Shown piece by piece: positions 52,379 through 60,636 of a DNA stretch of 64,000 nt. The position numbers were made by a program, and so were the translations under genes. Under the pieces are notes generated by a model. That model made no database searches, had not been told where the DNA came from, and was given only the letters and a program-made list of their open reading frames with translations. Source of the DNA: UTCFX2 sp002050125. GTDB lineage: Bacteria > Chloroflexota > Anaerolineae > Anaerolineales > UBA4823. The stretch is taken from positions 1,612,001 through 1,676,000 of the forward strand of contig JAOSJQ010000001.1 in the NCBI GenBank assembly GCA_027494035.1, in the 5' to 3' direction. How positions within the stretch are numbered: position 1 is the stretch's first letter; every line of letters starts with the position of its first letter.

Positions 52379-52507
52379 ATGGTGACTTGCCCCCATTGCG
52401 GTGAAAGCTACTTTACGGCGGATACGTTGCATGAAATTGAGCGAATCAAACTTCACCGGCAAAGTTTTGCAGAGAAACGTGAAGTAGCAATCGCGGAATT
52501 TGTATAA
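52379..52507 (+). CDS. Small zinc-finger-like ORF, resembles the C-terminal half of a YgiT-type antitoxin
   Basis: 42 residues, MVTCPHCGESYFTADTLHEI followed by a basic helix. CPHCGE-Y-F is the second knuckle of MqsA/YgiT-type zinc-finger antitoxins; the first knuckle and HTH are absent. It could be a remnant or a standalone mini-protein. No toxin gene is next to it. Upstream (52308-52378) is AT-rich with a TATAAT-like stretch at 52336. Confidence 0.4.
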   Translation: MVTCPHCGESYFTADTLHEIERIKLHRQSFAEKREVAIAEFV

Positions 52508-52621
52508 TTCAAAAAAGGCAAGCTAACACCCGGCGTGTAGATAGGGGCGTCACCTAATATCGGCTCCATGGGGCGCCCGCTCCGGCGAGCTATGCTGTTC
52601 GGCGATTGACGAGGTTAAACC

Positions 52622-53005
52622 ATGTGGTTTGAAAACTTGACCGGTTTTTCTGAAAAAAGCCCTCAACAGGTTCGGACGAATCTATCCCTCGACGGCAATG
52701 TATTGAAATCTCTTGTAAACGGAAACGAGTTCGTTTGCGGAGAATTGGAAACTCCGTCGTTATCTGAACTGCGAGAACGCGTCGAGGCAAGCGGCTATGA
52801 GGCTGGGAGAATCTTGGTGCGCGAGGTGGTGGCTAACGTCCAGCAGCTCCACACGGAAGTATCGAACGCCGGCTCACTTTTCCAGGTCGCCTCTCAGTTC
52901 AATTTGCTCGAAATGGTGTCTCCAGATGTCACGCCTGCCCGCATGCCGCTAACGCAAGCTGTTACGGTATTTATCAATAGGAGTCACCAAAGATGCAACC
53001 AATAG
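52622..53005 (+). pseudogene. Truncated N-terminal fragment of a conserved hypothetical protein
   Basis: 127 residues. The segments MWFENLTGFSEKSPQQVR, LRERVEASGYEAG and LFQVASQFNLLEMVSPDVTP recall the beginning of a longer conserved protein (several hundred residues) that I know only as hypothetical. After VTP the match is lost and the frame ends in the start of the next gene (13 bp overlap). Likely a gene cut at its 3' side when the AT-rich nuclease gene arrived. Confidence 0.5.
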
Positions 53006-53919
53006 CACCAAACAAAATTCGATTTATTAAGCTCGGTGAAGGAGGCAGGTGGGAGCAGTCGTGCATCCAAGAAAATATAATTCGGCTTGGTTACGAAAGT
53101 CCGTATCATCAAGATTCTTTGTCTGGAAATTGGGATGAGGTTAGGAAGTTCTGGTTAGCCCTTCGTGAAGGGAATGAAGGCGCAGCCACACGCGATGTCA
53201 ATCAAATCCGTGATTTTTACGAGCTTAGCGAAAGCGATGTCTGGATCACGTTTTATAAGAGAAAACTATATTGGTGTCACGCTGCTAGAGAAGTCATAGA
53301 GCTTGATGATAGGAGTCGCATTCGGAATGTCATCGGCAGTTGGTCGGCAACGGATGTGCGTGGTCAACCTTTGGGGATTGAAAACATCGATGGACGAGTA
53401 ACAAAGGTCCAAGGGTTTCGTGGGACAATTTGTTCCATTGAGTTACCAGATTATCTTATAAGAAAAATTAACGGTCAAACGATAGATGAAGTTGAAAAGG
53501 CAAAATCCTCCCTCGTTAAATTGAGGACGCACGTTGAGGACTTAATAAAAGGGCTATGGTGGCACGACTTCGAATTGCTGATCGACTTAGTCTTTTCTAA
53601 AGCCGGGTGGCAACGATTTTCCGTCTTAGGAAAAACCGAGAAAGATATCGACCTTGGTGTTTACTCCCCGGCAACGCAAAAACGGGCATTTGTACAAATC
53701 AAATCAAAAACGACCCGTGCCGAGCTTGAAGCGTCCATTTGCAAATTTCTCGAATACGAACAATTTGATGAAATGTACTTTGTCTATCATACTTGTTATT
53801 CAGATTTATCGGACATAGAAGTACATGATCCCAATATCCATCTTTGGGGGCTAGCACGGGTATCGGTGCTTGTCGTTAATTCCGGCTTAGTAGAATGGCT
53901 GATTAACAAAAGATCATAA
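52993..53919 (+). CDS. Mrr-like PD-(D/E)xK restriction endonuclease, orphan
   Basis: 308 residues, markedly more AT-rich than its surroundings. The C-terminal half holds a Mrr-type nuclease core: DFELLIDLVFSKAGWQRF, KTEKDIDLGVY (metal Asp) and KRAFVQIKSKTTRAE (Q-x-K). The N-terminal half (about 1-150) has no recognised domain; it could read DNA or a modified base. No methyltransferase adjoins it, so it may be a type IV (modification-dependent) or solitary defence nuclease. RBS AGGAG is 8 bp upstream. Confidence 0.7.
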   Translation: MQPIAPNKIRFIKLGEGGRWEQSCIQENIIRLGYESPYHQDSLSGNWDEVRKFWLALREGNEGAATRDVNQIRDFYELSESDVWITFYKRKLYWCHAAREVIELDDRSRIRNVIGSWSATDVRGQPLGIENIDGRVTKVQGFRGTICSIELPDYLIRKINGQTIDEVEKAKSSLVKLRTHVEDLIKGLWWHDFELLIDLVFSKAGWQRFSVLGKTEKDIDLGVYSPATQKRAFVQIKSKTTRAELEASICKFLEYEQFDEMYFVYHTCYSDLSDIEVHDPNIHLWGLARVSVLVVNSGLVEWLINKRS

Positions 53920-54143
53920 CCGTTCGTTCCAACGGATGCTAAAAAGCGCAGTTTTTTTGGTGTCACTGAACCCAATTGTTAGTCCTCTTCCTTGTGAAAT
54001 AAAAACCGCTTTAATTGTAAGGCGTATTCGTAAACAGAAAAAAGGGAGAACGAGAATCTGAGAACAGGGGAAAAAGGATGGTTTTCCATGTAATTGACAG
54101 TCTTTGTATTGCGATTCGAATGAGTAGATAAATGGGAGGATAT

Positions 54144-54584
54144 ATGCAATCCGGTAATCGTAAAGAACTTTACACCGAAAGAGTTTTAGCAGGGAAACGG
54201 ATGTATTATTTTGACGTGAAAGTATCGAAGGACGGAACAAAGTATTTGGTTATCAGCGAGACAGAACAAGGTAAAACCGAACATCATCGAATAATGGTTT
54301 TTGAAGAATCGATCGAATTATTTATAGAGGCATTACAGAACGCCGTTAGTCACATTATAAAAAAGCCTGCGAAGTCAGAAAGAGCGTATCGTGTCGAGAC
54401 TATTCGCCAGGAATTTTCAAACGCTTATGCAAAATGGACTACATCCGATGATGAATTGCTAAAGGAAAAATATGGTCAAGGTGTTAAAATCCCTGAACTT
54501 GCTAAACTGTTCAATAGAAAAGAAGGAGCAATCAAGTCAAGGTTAACAAAACTTGGGTTGCTTATCTCCAATAACGATGGCTAG
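54144..54584 (+). CDS. PUR-family nucleic-acid-binding domain fused to a SANT/Myb-like helix-turn-helix
   Basis: 146 residues from ATG 54144 after GGGAGG. Residues about 8-70 match the bacterial PUR/DUF3276 fold: RVLAGKRMYYFDVKVSKDG, YLVISETEQG and HHRIMVFEESIELFIEAL. The C-terminus (about 95-140) is a SANT-like HTH, WTTSDDELLKEKYGQGVKIP then LAKLFNRKEGAIKSRL. PUR proteins bind single-stranded GGN-rich DNA or RNA. AT-rich like the preceding gene. The combination is unusual to me. Confidence 0.75.
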   Translation: MQSGNRKELYTERVLAGKRMYYFDVKVSKDGTKYLVISETEQGKTEHHRIMVFEESIELFIEALQNAVSHIIKKPAKSERAYRVETIRQEFSNAYAKWTTSDDELLKEKYGQGVKIPELAKLFNRKEGAIKSRLTKLGLLISNNDG

Positions 54585-54647
54585 CACAAGATGCAGCGGA
54601 CGGTGGGGATTCTGCGTGTTATCAAACATTTTCCTGTTAAAAACACC

Positions 54648-54679
54648 GCTCCCGCAGAGACTGATGCTTCTGCGGGAGC
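54648..54679 (-). terminator. Rho-independent terminator of the DUF2917 gene
   Basis: GCTCCCGCAGA (54648-54658) and TCTGCGGGAGC (54669-54679) form a perfect 11-bp stem; on the minus strand GGTGTTTTT follows. It lies 28 bp past the DUF2917 stop. Confidence 0.85.
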
Positions 54680-54706
54680 AGTTGGCAAGGGCAGCTGGCG
54701 AATGAG

Positions 54707-54988
54707 TTAGTTGTTCGAAAAATCCCAGGTGGCTTTGTCGCTCATCGACTGCAGTACGACGCGCCCGCCATGTTTGGCGGTGAATTTGTCGCCCGGGTAC
54801 AGGATGTGATCGTCGGAATCGTTCTGTTGTGTGATCCACAAAATGCCGCTGGTGCAGACCACCCCATCGCCGCTGCGAATATGGGATAAGCTCTTCAAGA
54901 TCCCTTTCTGTAGGAATTTCCTCTCCGCTGTGCGGGTTTCACGGTTCTGGGTCACCGCTGGGTTGATTTTTGTAACCTGTGTGGTCAT
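54707..54988 (-). CDS. DUF2917 domain protein
   Basis: 93 residues. The DUF2917 core is clear: IRSGDGVVCTSGILWITQQN, then HILYPGDKFTAKHGGRVVLQ. It has a cupin-like beta fold of unknown function. It is divergent from a MocR regulator, an arrangement seen elsewhere for this family, so it is probably the regulator's target. It has its own terminator. Confidence 0.85.
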   Translation of the reverse strand: MTTQVTKINPAVTQNRETRTAERKFLQKGILKSLSHIRSGDGVVCTSGILWITQQNDSDDHILYPGDKFTAKHGGRVVLQSMSDKATWDFSNN

Positions 54989-55124
54989 CTCTGCCTCCTT
55001 CGTCCTGTCTGTCTTCCGCTTCGGTTTACGGGCGTTCGCCCGGTTGGTTTGATTGGTGTTATTTCTGACTATATTTTAGCTAATTCTGATAAATAATACA
55101 GATATAGTGCTTTACACTTGTTAC

Positions 55125-55156
55125 CATAACAGTTAGAATAAAGCACAACTGTTATG
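55125..55156. promoter_or_regulatory. Palindromic operator candidate between DUF2917 and the MocR regulator
   Basis: CATAACAGTT (55125-55134) and AACTGTTATG (55147-55156) are a perfect 10-bp inverted repeat with 22-bp centre spacing, 55 bp upstream of the regulator start. The site is AT-rich against a GC-rich background. It is a likely autoregulatory site for the GntR/MocR protein. Confidence 0.6.
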
Positions 55157-55210
55157 CTCGGAAAGCGGTGATTCTGTATCACTCGCCCGATAATCGAATC
55201 GGAACTCGAA

Positions 55211-56677
55211 ATGCCATCTACAACCCCCAGCGCTGAATACCTGTATGAAACGGTTGCCAACGATATAAGGACGCTGATCACCTCGGGCACCTATCGCCCT
55301 GGCGACCGGCTGCCATCGGTGCGCCAGCTCAGCCGCCAGAAGCGCATCAGCGTGAGCACTGCGCTGCAGGCGTATATGCTGCTCGAAAGCCGCGGGCTGG
55401 TCGAGGCGCGTCCGCAGTCGGGCTACTATGTCCGCCAGCGGACGTTCACTCCGCCGCCCGAACCGGAAATCTCATCGCCCGCCAGCGATCCCACCCAGGT
55501 GAGCCTGGAAGAACTGGCATTTATGACGCTGCGTGATACCGAAAACCCCAACCTGGTGAAGCTGGGCATCGCCCTGCCCGACCCCGACCTGCTGCCGACA
55601 AAAAAGCTGCTGCGGATCATCGCCGGGTTGAAGGGCGGCAAAGAGCTCCAGGCGAACGCCTATGTCTTCCCGCCTGGGTATGAGCCGCTGCGGGTGCAGA
55701 TCGCCCAGCGCGCCCACCTGGCGGGGATCAGCCTGGCGCCCGGCGATCTGGTGATCACCTCCGGCTGTCTGGATGCGGTCGACCTCTGTTTGCGGGCGGT
55801 CTGTCAGAAGGGTGATATTGTGGCGATCGATTCGCCAACCCATTTTGGGTTGCTGCAATGCCTGGAGGGACTGGGGCTGAAGGCGCTGGAGATCCCCACC
55901 CATCCGCGCGAAGGGATCAGCCTTTCGGCGCTGCGGTTTGCGCTGGATCATAACCCGGTGCGGGCGGTTGTGCTGGTGTCGAACTTCAACAACCCGTTGG
56001 GCTGTCTGATGAGCGACGATAACAAGCGCGAACTGGTGAAAATGCTCGCCGCCCGCGAGATCCCGCTGATCGAGGACGATGTCTTTGGCGAAATGTCGTT
56101 CTCCGATCAACGACCGACCGCCTGCAAAGCGTTTGACGAGAAGGAGCTGGTGCTTTGGTGTTCATCTTTCTCAAAGGATATTGCGCCCGGGTTTCGGGTG
56201 GGATGGTGTGCGCCCGGGCGCTATCAGACCAAGGTGGAGTGGTTGAAGTTCGTGTCCAGCGAAGGCACCGCGGCGATTACCCAGGTAGCGCTGGCGGAGC
56301 TGCTCGCCACAAGTGGGATGGATTATCATCTGCGGCGGCTGCGCCGGTTGTACGCCTTCAACTTAGAGCAGGTCTCGCTGCAGGTGATGCGCAGCTTTCC
56401 GGAGGGAACGCGCCTGACGCGCCCGACAGGCGGGTTTCTGCTGTGGGTACAGCTCCCCGAGGGGTGCGATTCGCTGCAGCTCTATAAACGGGCGCTGGTG
56501 GAAGGCATCACGCTGGCGCCAGGGTACCTATTCTCTGCCACGCCGCGATATGCCGGGTTTATCCGGCTGTGCACCGCCACCTGGAACCACGCGGTCGAGC
56601 AGGCGATCACCCGGCTGGGGGCGCTGGTGGTCGAAGGTCAGGCGGCTCAGCCCGCCGGGAGGCGCAGGGCAGAATAG
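55211..56677 (+). CDS. MocR/PdxR-type regulator (GntR HTH plus aminotransferase-like domain)
   Basis: 488 residues. N-terminal winged HTH: YETVANDIRTLITSGTYRPG, LPSVRQLSRQKRISVSTALQ. From about 110, a fold-type I PLP domain: VLVSNFNNPLGCLMSDDNKR, IEDDVFGEMSF and WCSSFSKDIAPGFRVGW with the PLP-binding lysine in SFSKDI. Such proteins sense PLP or amino compounds and control a divergent gene, here the DUF2917 one. Confidence 0.93.
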   Translation: MPSTTPSAEYLYETVANDIRTLITSGTYRPGDRLPSVRQLSRQKRISVSTALQAYMLLESRGLVEARPQSGYYVRQRTFTPPPEPEISSPASDPTQVSLEELAFMTLRDTENPNLVKLGIALPDPDLLPTKKLLRIIAGLKGGKELQANAYVFPPGYEPLRVQIAQRAHLAGISLAPGDLVITSGCLDAVDLCLRAVCQKGDIVAIDSPTHFGLLQCLEGLGLKALEIPTHPREGISLSALRFALDHNPVRAVVLVSNFNNPLGCLMSDDNKRELVKMLAAREIPLIEDDVFGEMSFSDQRPTACKAFDEKELVLWCSSFSKDIAPGFRVGWCAPGRYQTKVEWLKFVSSEGTAAITQVALAELLATSGMDYHLRRLRRLYAFNLEQVSLQVMRSFPEGTRLTRPTGGFLLWVQLPEGCDSLQLYKRALVEGITLAPGYLFSATPRYAGFIRLCTATWNHAVEQAITRLGALVVEGQAAQPAGRRRAE

Positions 56678-56740
56678 GACAGGGAACGGTGACGGCAAAC
56701 CAACCCGAACGCAGGGCGGGGGTCGTCCATTTCAGCCGAG

Positions 56741-57361
56741 ATGATGGTTTTTGATCGTTTTGCGGACGAATACGACCGCTGGTTTGACGAGAACGAGCGG
56801 GTCTACCAGGCGGAGATCAGCGCCTTACGCCGGATGATCCCGCCCGTGGAGAGGGCGATCGAGGTGGGCGTCGGGACGGGGAGGTTTGCGCTGCCGTTGG
56901 GGGTCAGGCTGGGGGTGGAGCCCAGCCGCGCGATGGCAAAGGTCGCACAGCGGCGCGGGCTGCAAGTTTGCCAGTCGCTGGGCGAAGAGCTGCCGTTTGC
57001 GGCGGGGATGTTTGAGTGTGTGCTGCTAGTAACGGTGATCTGTTTTGTCGCCGATCCGCTGAGGCTGCTTCGGGAAGCCCGGCGGGTATTGACGCCCGGC
57101 GGGGTGCTGGTCAACGGGTTTATCGACCGGGACAGCGCGCTGGGGCGGGTTTACGAGGCGCACAAGGCGGAGAATAAATTTTACCAGGAGGCGCGCTTTT
57201 ATTCGTCCGAGCAGGTGGCGGCAATCATGCGGCAGGCAGGTTTTAACCAACTGGAGGCGGCGCAGACAATCCTGGGTTTGCCCAGCGAGGGACGTGATTT
57301 TGATATGGTGAAGACAGGGTTCGGGGAGGGGGCGTTTGTGGCGCTGCGCGGGCGGCGGTAG
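56741..57361 (+). CDS. Class I SAM-dependent methyltransferase (type 11)
   Basis: 206 residues. FDRFADEYDRWFDEN opens the fold; motif I is AIEVGVGTGRFALPLG near residue 38, followed by GVEPSRAM and LREARRVLTPGGVLVNGFI. The substrate cannot be told. It starts 64 bp after the MocR gene and ends 21 bp before a tiny membrane protein. Two ATG codons stand in tandem; the first is used. Confidence 0.88.
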   Translation: MMVFDRFADEYDRWFDENERVYQAEISALRRMIPPVERAIEVGVGTGRFALPLGVRLGVEPSRAMAKVAQRRGLQVCQSLGEELPFAAGMFECVLLVTVICFVADPLRLLREARRVLTPGGVLVNGFIDRDSALGRVYEAHKAENKFYQEARFYSSEQVAAIMRQAGFNQLEAAQTILGLPSEGRDFDMVKTGFGEGAFVALRGRR

Positions 57362-57381
57362 CGTCGATCAAGAACTTTGAT

Positions 57382-57546
57382 ATGCCGTTCTGGTCGATGG
57401 TGGGTTTTCTGATCAAGTGGACGTTTGCCTCGATCCCGGCGATGATTATCGTGACGCTGCTGATTTTGACGGTGGTGATGCTCGCGGGGTTGGTGCTTGG
57501 AGGACTGAGCGGCGTGTTTGCCGCGCTGATGGGGTTGGGGAGGTAA
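57382..57546 (+). CDS. Small single- or double-helix membrane protein
   Basis: 54 residues, MPFWSMVGFLIKWTFASIPA followed by a long hydrophobic stretch (IIVTLLILTVVMLAGLVLGG) and a Gly/Leu tail. No family recognised. The composition and position right after the methyltransferase suggest a real small membrane protein, but I see no strong ribosome site. Confidence 0.5.
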   Translation: MPFWSMVGFLIKWTFASIPAMIIVTLLILTVVMLAGLVLGGLSGVFAALMGLGR

Positions 57547-57612
57547 AAACCCGCGAATGCTTTTTAGCAGGAGGGTTTTTCAAAAACGTCCGAATAGGCG
57601 TTATACTCAGTA

Positions 57613-58590
57613 GTGGGCAAAGCGATTATGTTCAATCAAGACCAAGAGATCTCCGACAAATTTCACCCGACAGAATCGATCGTTGTCTATCCGGGCGACT
57701 GTCTTGATCTGTTGCAATCGATCCCCGATGAAACATTGCAGTTGGTTGTCACCTCCCCGCCTTACAACATTGGTAAGGAATATGAAAAAAAGCTCAATCT
57801 TGAGAGTTACATCCAACAGCAGGCTGAAGTAATCACAGAATGTGTGCGCGCTCTATCGCCCGCGGGCAGCATCTGCTGGCAGGTCGGGAATTACGTCGAT
57901 AAGGGGGCGATTATTCCCTTAGATACAGTCCTGTATCCGGTCCTCTCCAATCTCGGGCTTAAAATGCGCAACCGAATTATTTGGCATTTCGAACATGGAC
58001 TGCACTGCAGCAAGCGATTCTCGGGTCGTTACGAAACGATCATCTGGTTTACCAAGACTGAAGATTATATTTTCAATCTCGATCCGGTGCGCGTCCCGCA
58101 GAAATATCCAGGGAAGAAACATTTTAAGGGTCCAAAAGCGGGTCAGTATTCATCAAATCCGCTGGGTAAAAACCCGGGTGATTTATGGGTGATCCCAAAT
58201 GTCAAAAGCAATCATGTTGAAAAAACCGAGCACCCGTGTCAATTTCCAGTCGAACTGATTGAGAGACTGGTGCTCTCAATGACGAATGAAGGCGATTGGG
58301 TTTTTGACCCATTTCTTGGAACAGGCACGACGATCATCGCCGCGCTCCGTCATGGGCGGCGCGGCGCGGGAGCGGAGATCCTCCCAAAATATATCGAACT
58401 CGCCCATCAAAGAATACAGCAAGAACTGGCAGGCACATTGCGCACCCGTCCGATGGGCAAACCCGTATACGACCCCTTTGAAGCGGGCAACAGCCTAACC
58501 GTTGCACCCTGGTATCAACAAGAAAACGAACAGATGACCTTACTCGAAGATCGTTCACCGTACGAGAGCGACGCCCATGAAGATCACTGA
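57613..58590 (+). CDS. DNA methyltransferase (N4-cytosine or N6-adenine, beta-type)
   Basis: 325 residues from GTG (ATG at 57628 possible). Catalytic motif IV TSPPYNIGKEYEKK near residue 48, and motif I DPFLGTGTTIIAAL near 237, in the IV-before-I order of beta-class enzymes. SPPY fits N4-cytosine or N6-adenine methylation. It is followed, with a 14-bp overlap, by remnants of a BglII-like nuclease, so it was probably the modification half of a type II system and may share BglII-like specificity; that is inference. Confidence 0.88.
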   Translation: MGKAIMFNQDQEISDKFHPTESIVVYPGDCLDLLQSIPDETLQLVVTSPPYNIGKEYEKKLNLESYIQQQAEVITECVRALSPAGSICWQVGNYVDKGAIIPLDTVLYPVLSNLGLKMRNRIIWHFEHGLHCSKRFSGRYETIIWFTKTEDYIFNLDPVRVPQKYPGKKHFKGPKAGQYSSNPLGKNPGDLWVIPNVKSNHVEKTEHPCQFPVELIERLVLSMTNEGDWVFDPFLGTGTTIIAALRHGRRGAGAEILPKYIELAHQRIQQELAGTLRTRPMGKPVYDPFEAGNSLTVAPWYQQENEQMTLLEDRSPYESDAHEDH

Positions 58591-59016
58591 GACGTATTCT
58601 CACCTCAATGGGCTTGAATTTCTGCTCGTTCATAAGCCGTCTCTCTGGGAAGAAATTCGAATTGTGATCGAGACAGTAGATGCAGACCTTTGCCGAACAA
58701 AGGTCTCCAAAGAAAAGACCATGATGGGTAAGTTGTTGTTTAGTCCGGTCGAACTCAATTCGACCTTCAACAAATTATTCAGAAGCCGGTCGTGGACCGA
58801 GAGCCGAGTGAGCTATTGGGTAACAAAGAATGAGAAGCTGATACGGAAAACCTTGATGTTATCAGCCGACGAACAGAAGAGGAAGATCAAATGAAGTCGC
58901 TCCAGAGCCAGATGAGCTCTGGGGTCCCTTATTACGAGGGGGAGGTCTATAACGTGGTGCGGCAGGGGCGCGGCGTTCCGGCGGTTCCGCTAGTGCTGGT
59001 TGGGATTGACACATAG
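58577..59016 (+). pseudogene. BglII-family restriction endonuclease with the central part deleted
   Basis: 58577-58894 encodes 105 residues like the N-terminal end of BglII-type nucleases (MKITETYSHLNGLEFLLVHK onward; WVTKNEKLIRKTLML). From an overlapping ATG (58891) in another frame, 41 residues resemble the C-terminal end: QMSSGVPYYEGEVYNVVRQG, VPAVPLVLVGI, stop at 59014. The expected middle of about 80-100 residues, with the metal-binding catalytic residues, is absent. The simplest reading is an internal deletion that killed the nuclease and left the methyltransferase orphaned. Confidence 0.7.
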
Positions 59017-59157
59017 TGATGGGGTCCATCTCTTCAATTGGTCATTAGGTGTATACTAGAACTGCGCCTTTGGATCAGTTCTCTTTGGAAACAGGATGGC
59101 AGCCATCCCGTTTGATGGGTATTCCCTTTTGGGCTTTCTCGGTTTGGGATTTAGTGG

Positions 59158-60429
59158 ATGAACATTGCGGATGTCCAGTGGCCCTATCGCATCATCTTTG
59201 AACGCCTGATTTTGGCGCTGGCGCTAGGGTTGTTTATCGGCTTTGAGCGCCAGCGGCGGGAAAAAGAAGCCGGGGTGCGCACGTTCAGCTTTGCGGCGAT
59301 CCTGGGTGCCATTGGCGGGCTGCTGGGGGAGGCATATGCGATCGCCAGCATCGCGCTGATCGGGCTGATCATTGTGATCATGAACATCGAACTGCTGCGG
59401 ACGAACCGCGAGGCGGTGCTGACCACTTCTACCGCGCTGGCGACGACGGTTTTTATCGGCGTGCTGTGCGGGCTGGGGCACACCTTTACACCGGTGGCAA
59501 TCGGGGTGGTGACCGCGGCGCTGCTGGCGTGGAAGGAACCGCTGGCGAATTTCAGCATCAAGTTGACCGAAGCGGAGATCCGCTCGGCGATCCTACTGGG
59601 GATCCTGGCGTTTGTGATCTACCCGATCCTGCCAAAGGGGACGGTTGACCCGTGGAGGACGATCGATCTGCAAGCCGCCTGGATCAGCGTGATCTTGATC
59701 GCCGGGATCGGGTTTATCAACTACATCCTGCTCAAAGCCTATGGCGACCGCGGGATCGAGTTGTCCGGTTTTTTGGGCGGGTTTGTCAACAGCGACGTGG
59801 CGGCGCGCGAACTGGCGCAGCGCTCGCACGAGATGCATGGGCAATTGTCTGATTCAGCCTATCGCGGCATTCTGCTGACCAACGCCGGGATGATCATTCG
59901 TAATGCGGTGCTGTTGGCGATCTTCAATTTGCCGGCGCTGTTTATCGCGCTGCCGGGTTTTGGTTTGATGCTGGCGGCGACGGCGGCGGTGGCTTTTATG
60001 GGTCAGAAGCCTGCCGCCAAACCTGAAAATCTACCTGAGAACCCAATCACGGCGATGAACTCGCCCTTTTCGCTGAGATATGTGCTGGTCTTCGGGATGG
60101 TGATGCTGATCGTGCAGGTGGCAGGTGTGATCGCCGAACGGTTAGCTGGGTCGGCAGGGATGTATATGACCAGTTTTGTCGGCAGCCTGTTTTCGAGCGC
60201 CAGCACGGTGGTGGCGGTGGCGACGCTTGCCAGCCGCGGGAATATCACCAGCCAGGTGGCGGCGGTGTGCGCGCTGATCGCGGCGATCACCAGCGATGTG
60301 GGTACGATCCCGTACGTGGTCGGGCTGGTGGACCAGCGGCAGTTTTCCAAGATGGTTGCGGCGCTGCTGGTAGTCGCCTTTGCGGGGGTGTTGGGCGGCG
60401 GTCTGGCGTTGTGGTATCTCGCCAGATGA
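59158..60429 (+). CDS. MgtC/SapB plus DUF4010 membrane protein
   Basis: 423 residues with about 12 helices. The MgtC motif LALGLFIGFERQRREKEAGVRTF is at residues 18-40, followed by the DUF4010 part with FLGGFVNSDVAARELAQR near 205 and SSASTVVAVATLASRGNI near 345. Possibly a transporter or regulator of transport; substrate unknown. The 207-bp gap downstream (60430-60636) shows no gene. Confidence 0.92.
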   Translation: MNIADVQWPYRIIFERLILALALGLFIGFERQRREKEAGVRTFSFAAILGAIGGLLGEAYAIASIALIGLIIVIMNIELLRTNREAVLTTSTALATTVFIGVLCGLGHTFTPVAIGVVTAALLAWKEPLANFSIKLTEAEIRSAILLGILAFVIYPILPKGTVDPWRTIDLQAAWISVILIAGIGFINYILLKAYGDRGIELSGFLGGFVNSDVAARELAQRSHEMHGQLSDSAYRGILLTNAGMIIRNAVLLAIFNLPALFIALPGFGLMLAATAAVAFMGQKPAAKPENLPENPITAMNSPFSLRYVLVFGMVMLIVQVAGVIAERLAGSAGMYMTSFVGSLFSSASTVVAVATLASRGNITSQVAAVCALIAAITSDVGTIPYVVGLVDQRQFSKMVAALLVVAFAGVLGGGLALWYLAR

Positions 60430-60636
60430 ACGCGGGCTCCTTTACAGCCCGGTTACGCCGGCGCGCCTGAGCACGGCTGGCTTTAGTCAGCAGGGAATCG
60501 TACCTGCCTTCGTGGACTCCTTCGTTATCTGCGCGCGAACGCCCCTGCCGGAATAAAGTTATCTGAAAACCGTCTCAAACAGCATTTCCTTGCCAGGTGA
60601 GAGGCTGCGCGCGTTGTGTGGGTACCCCGAAAATTT

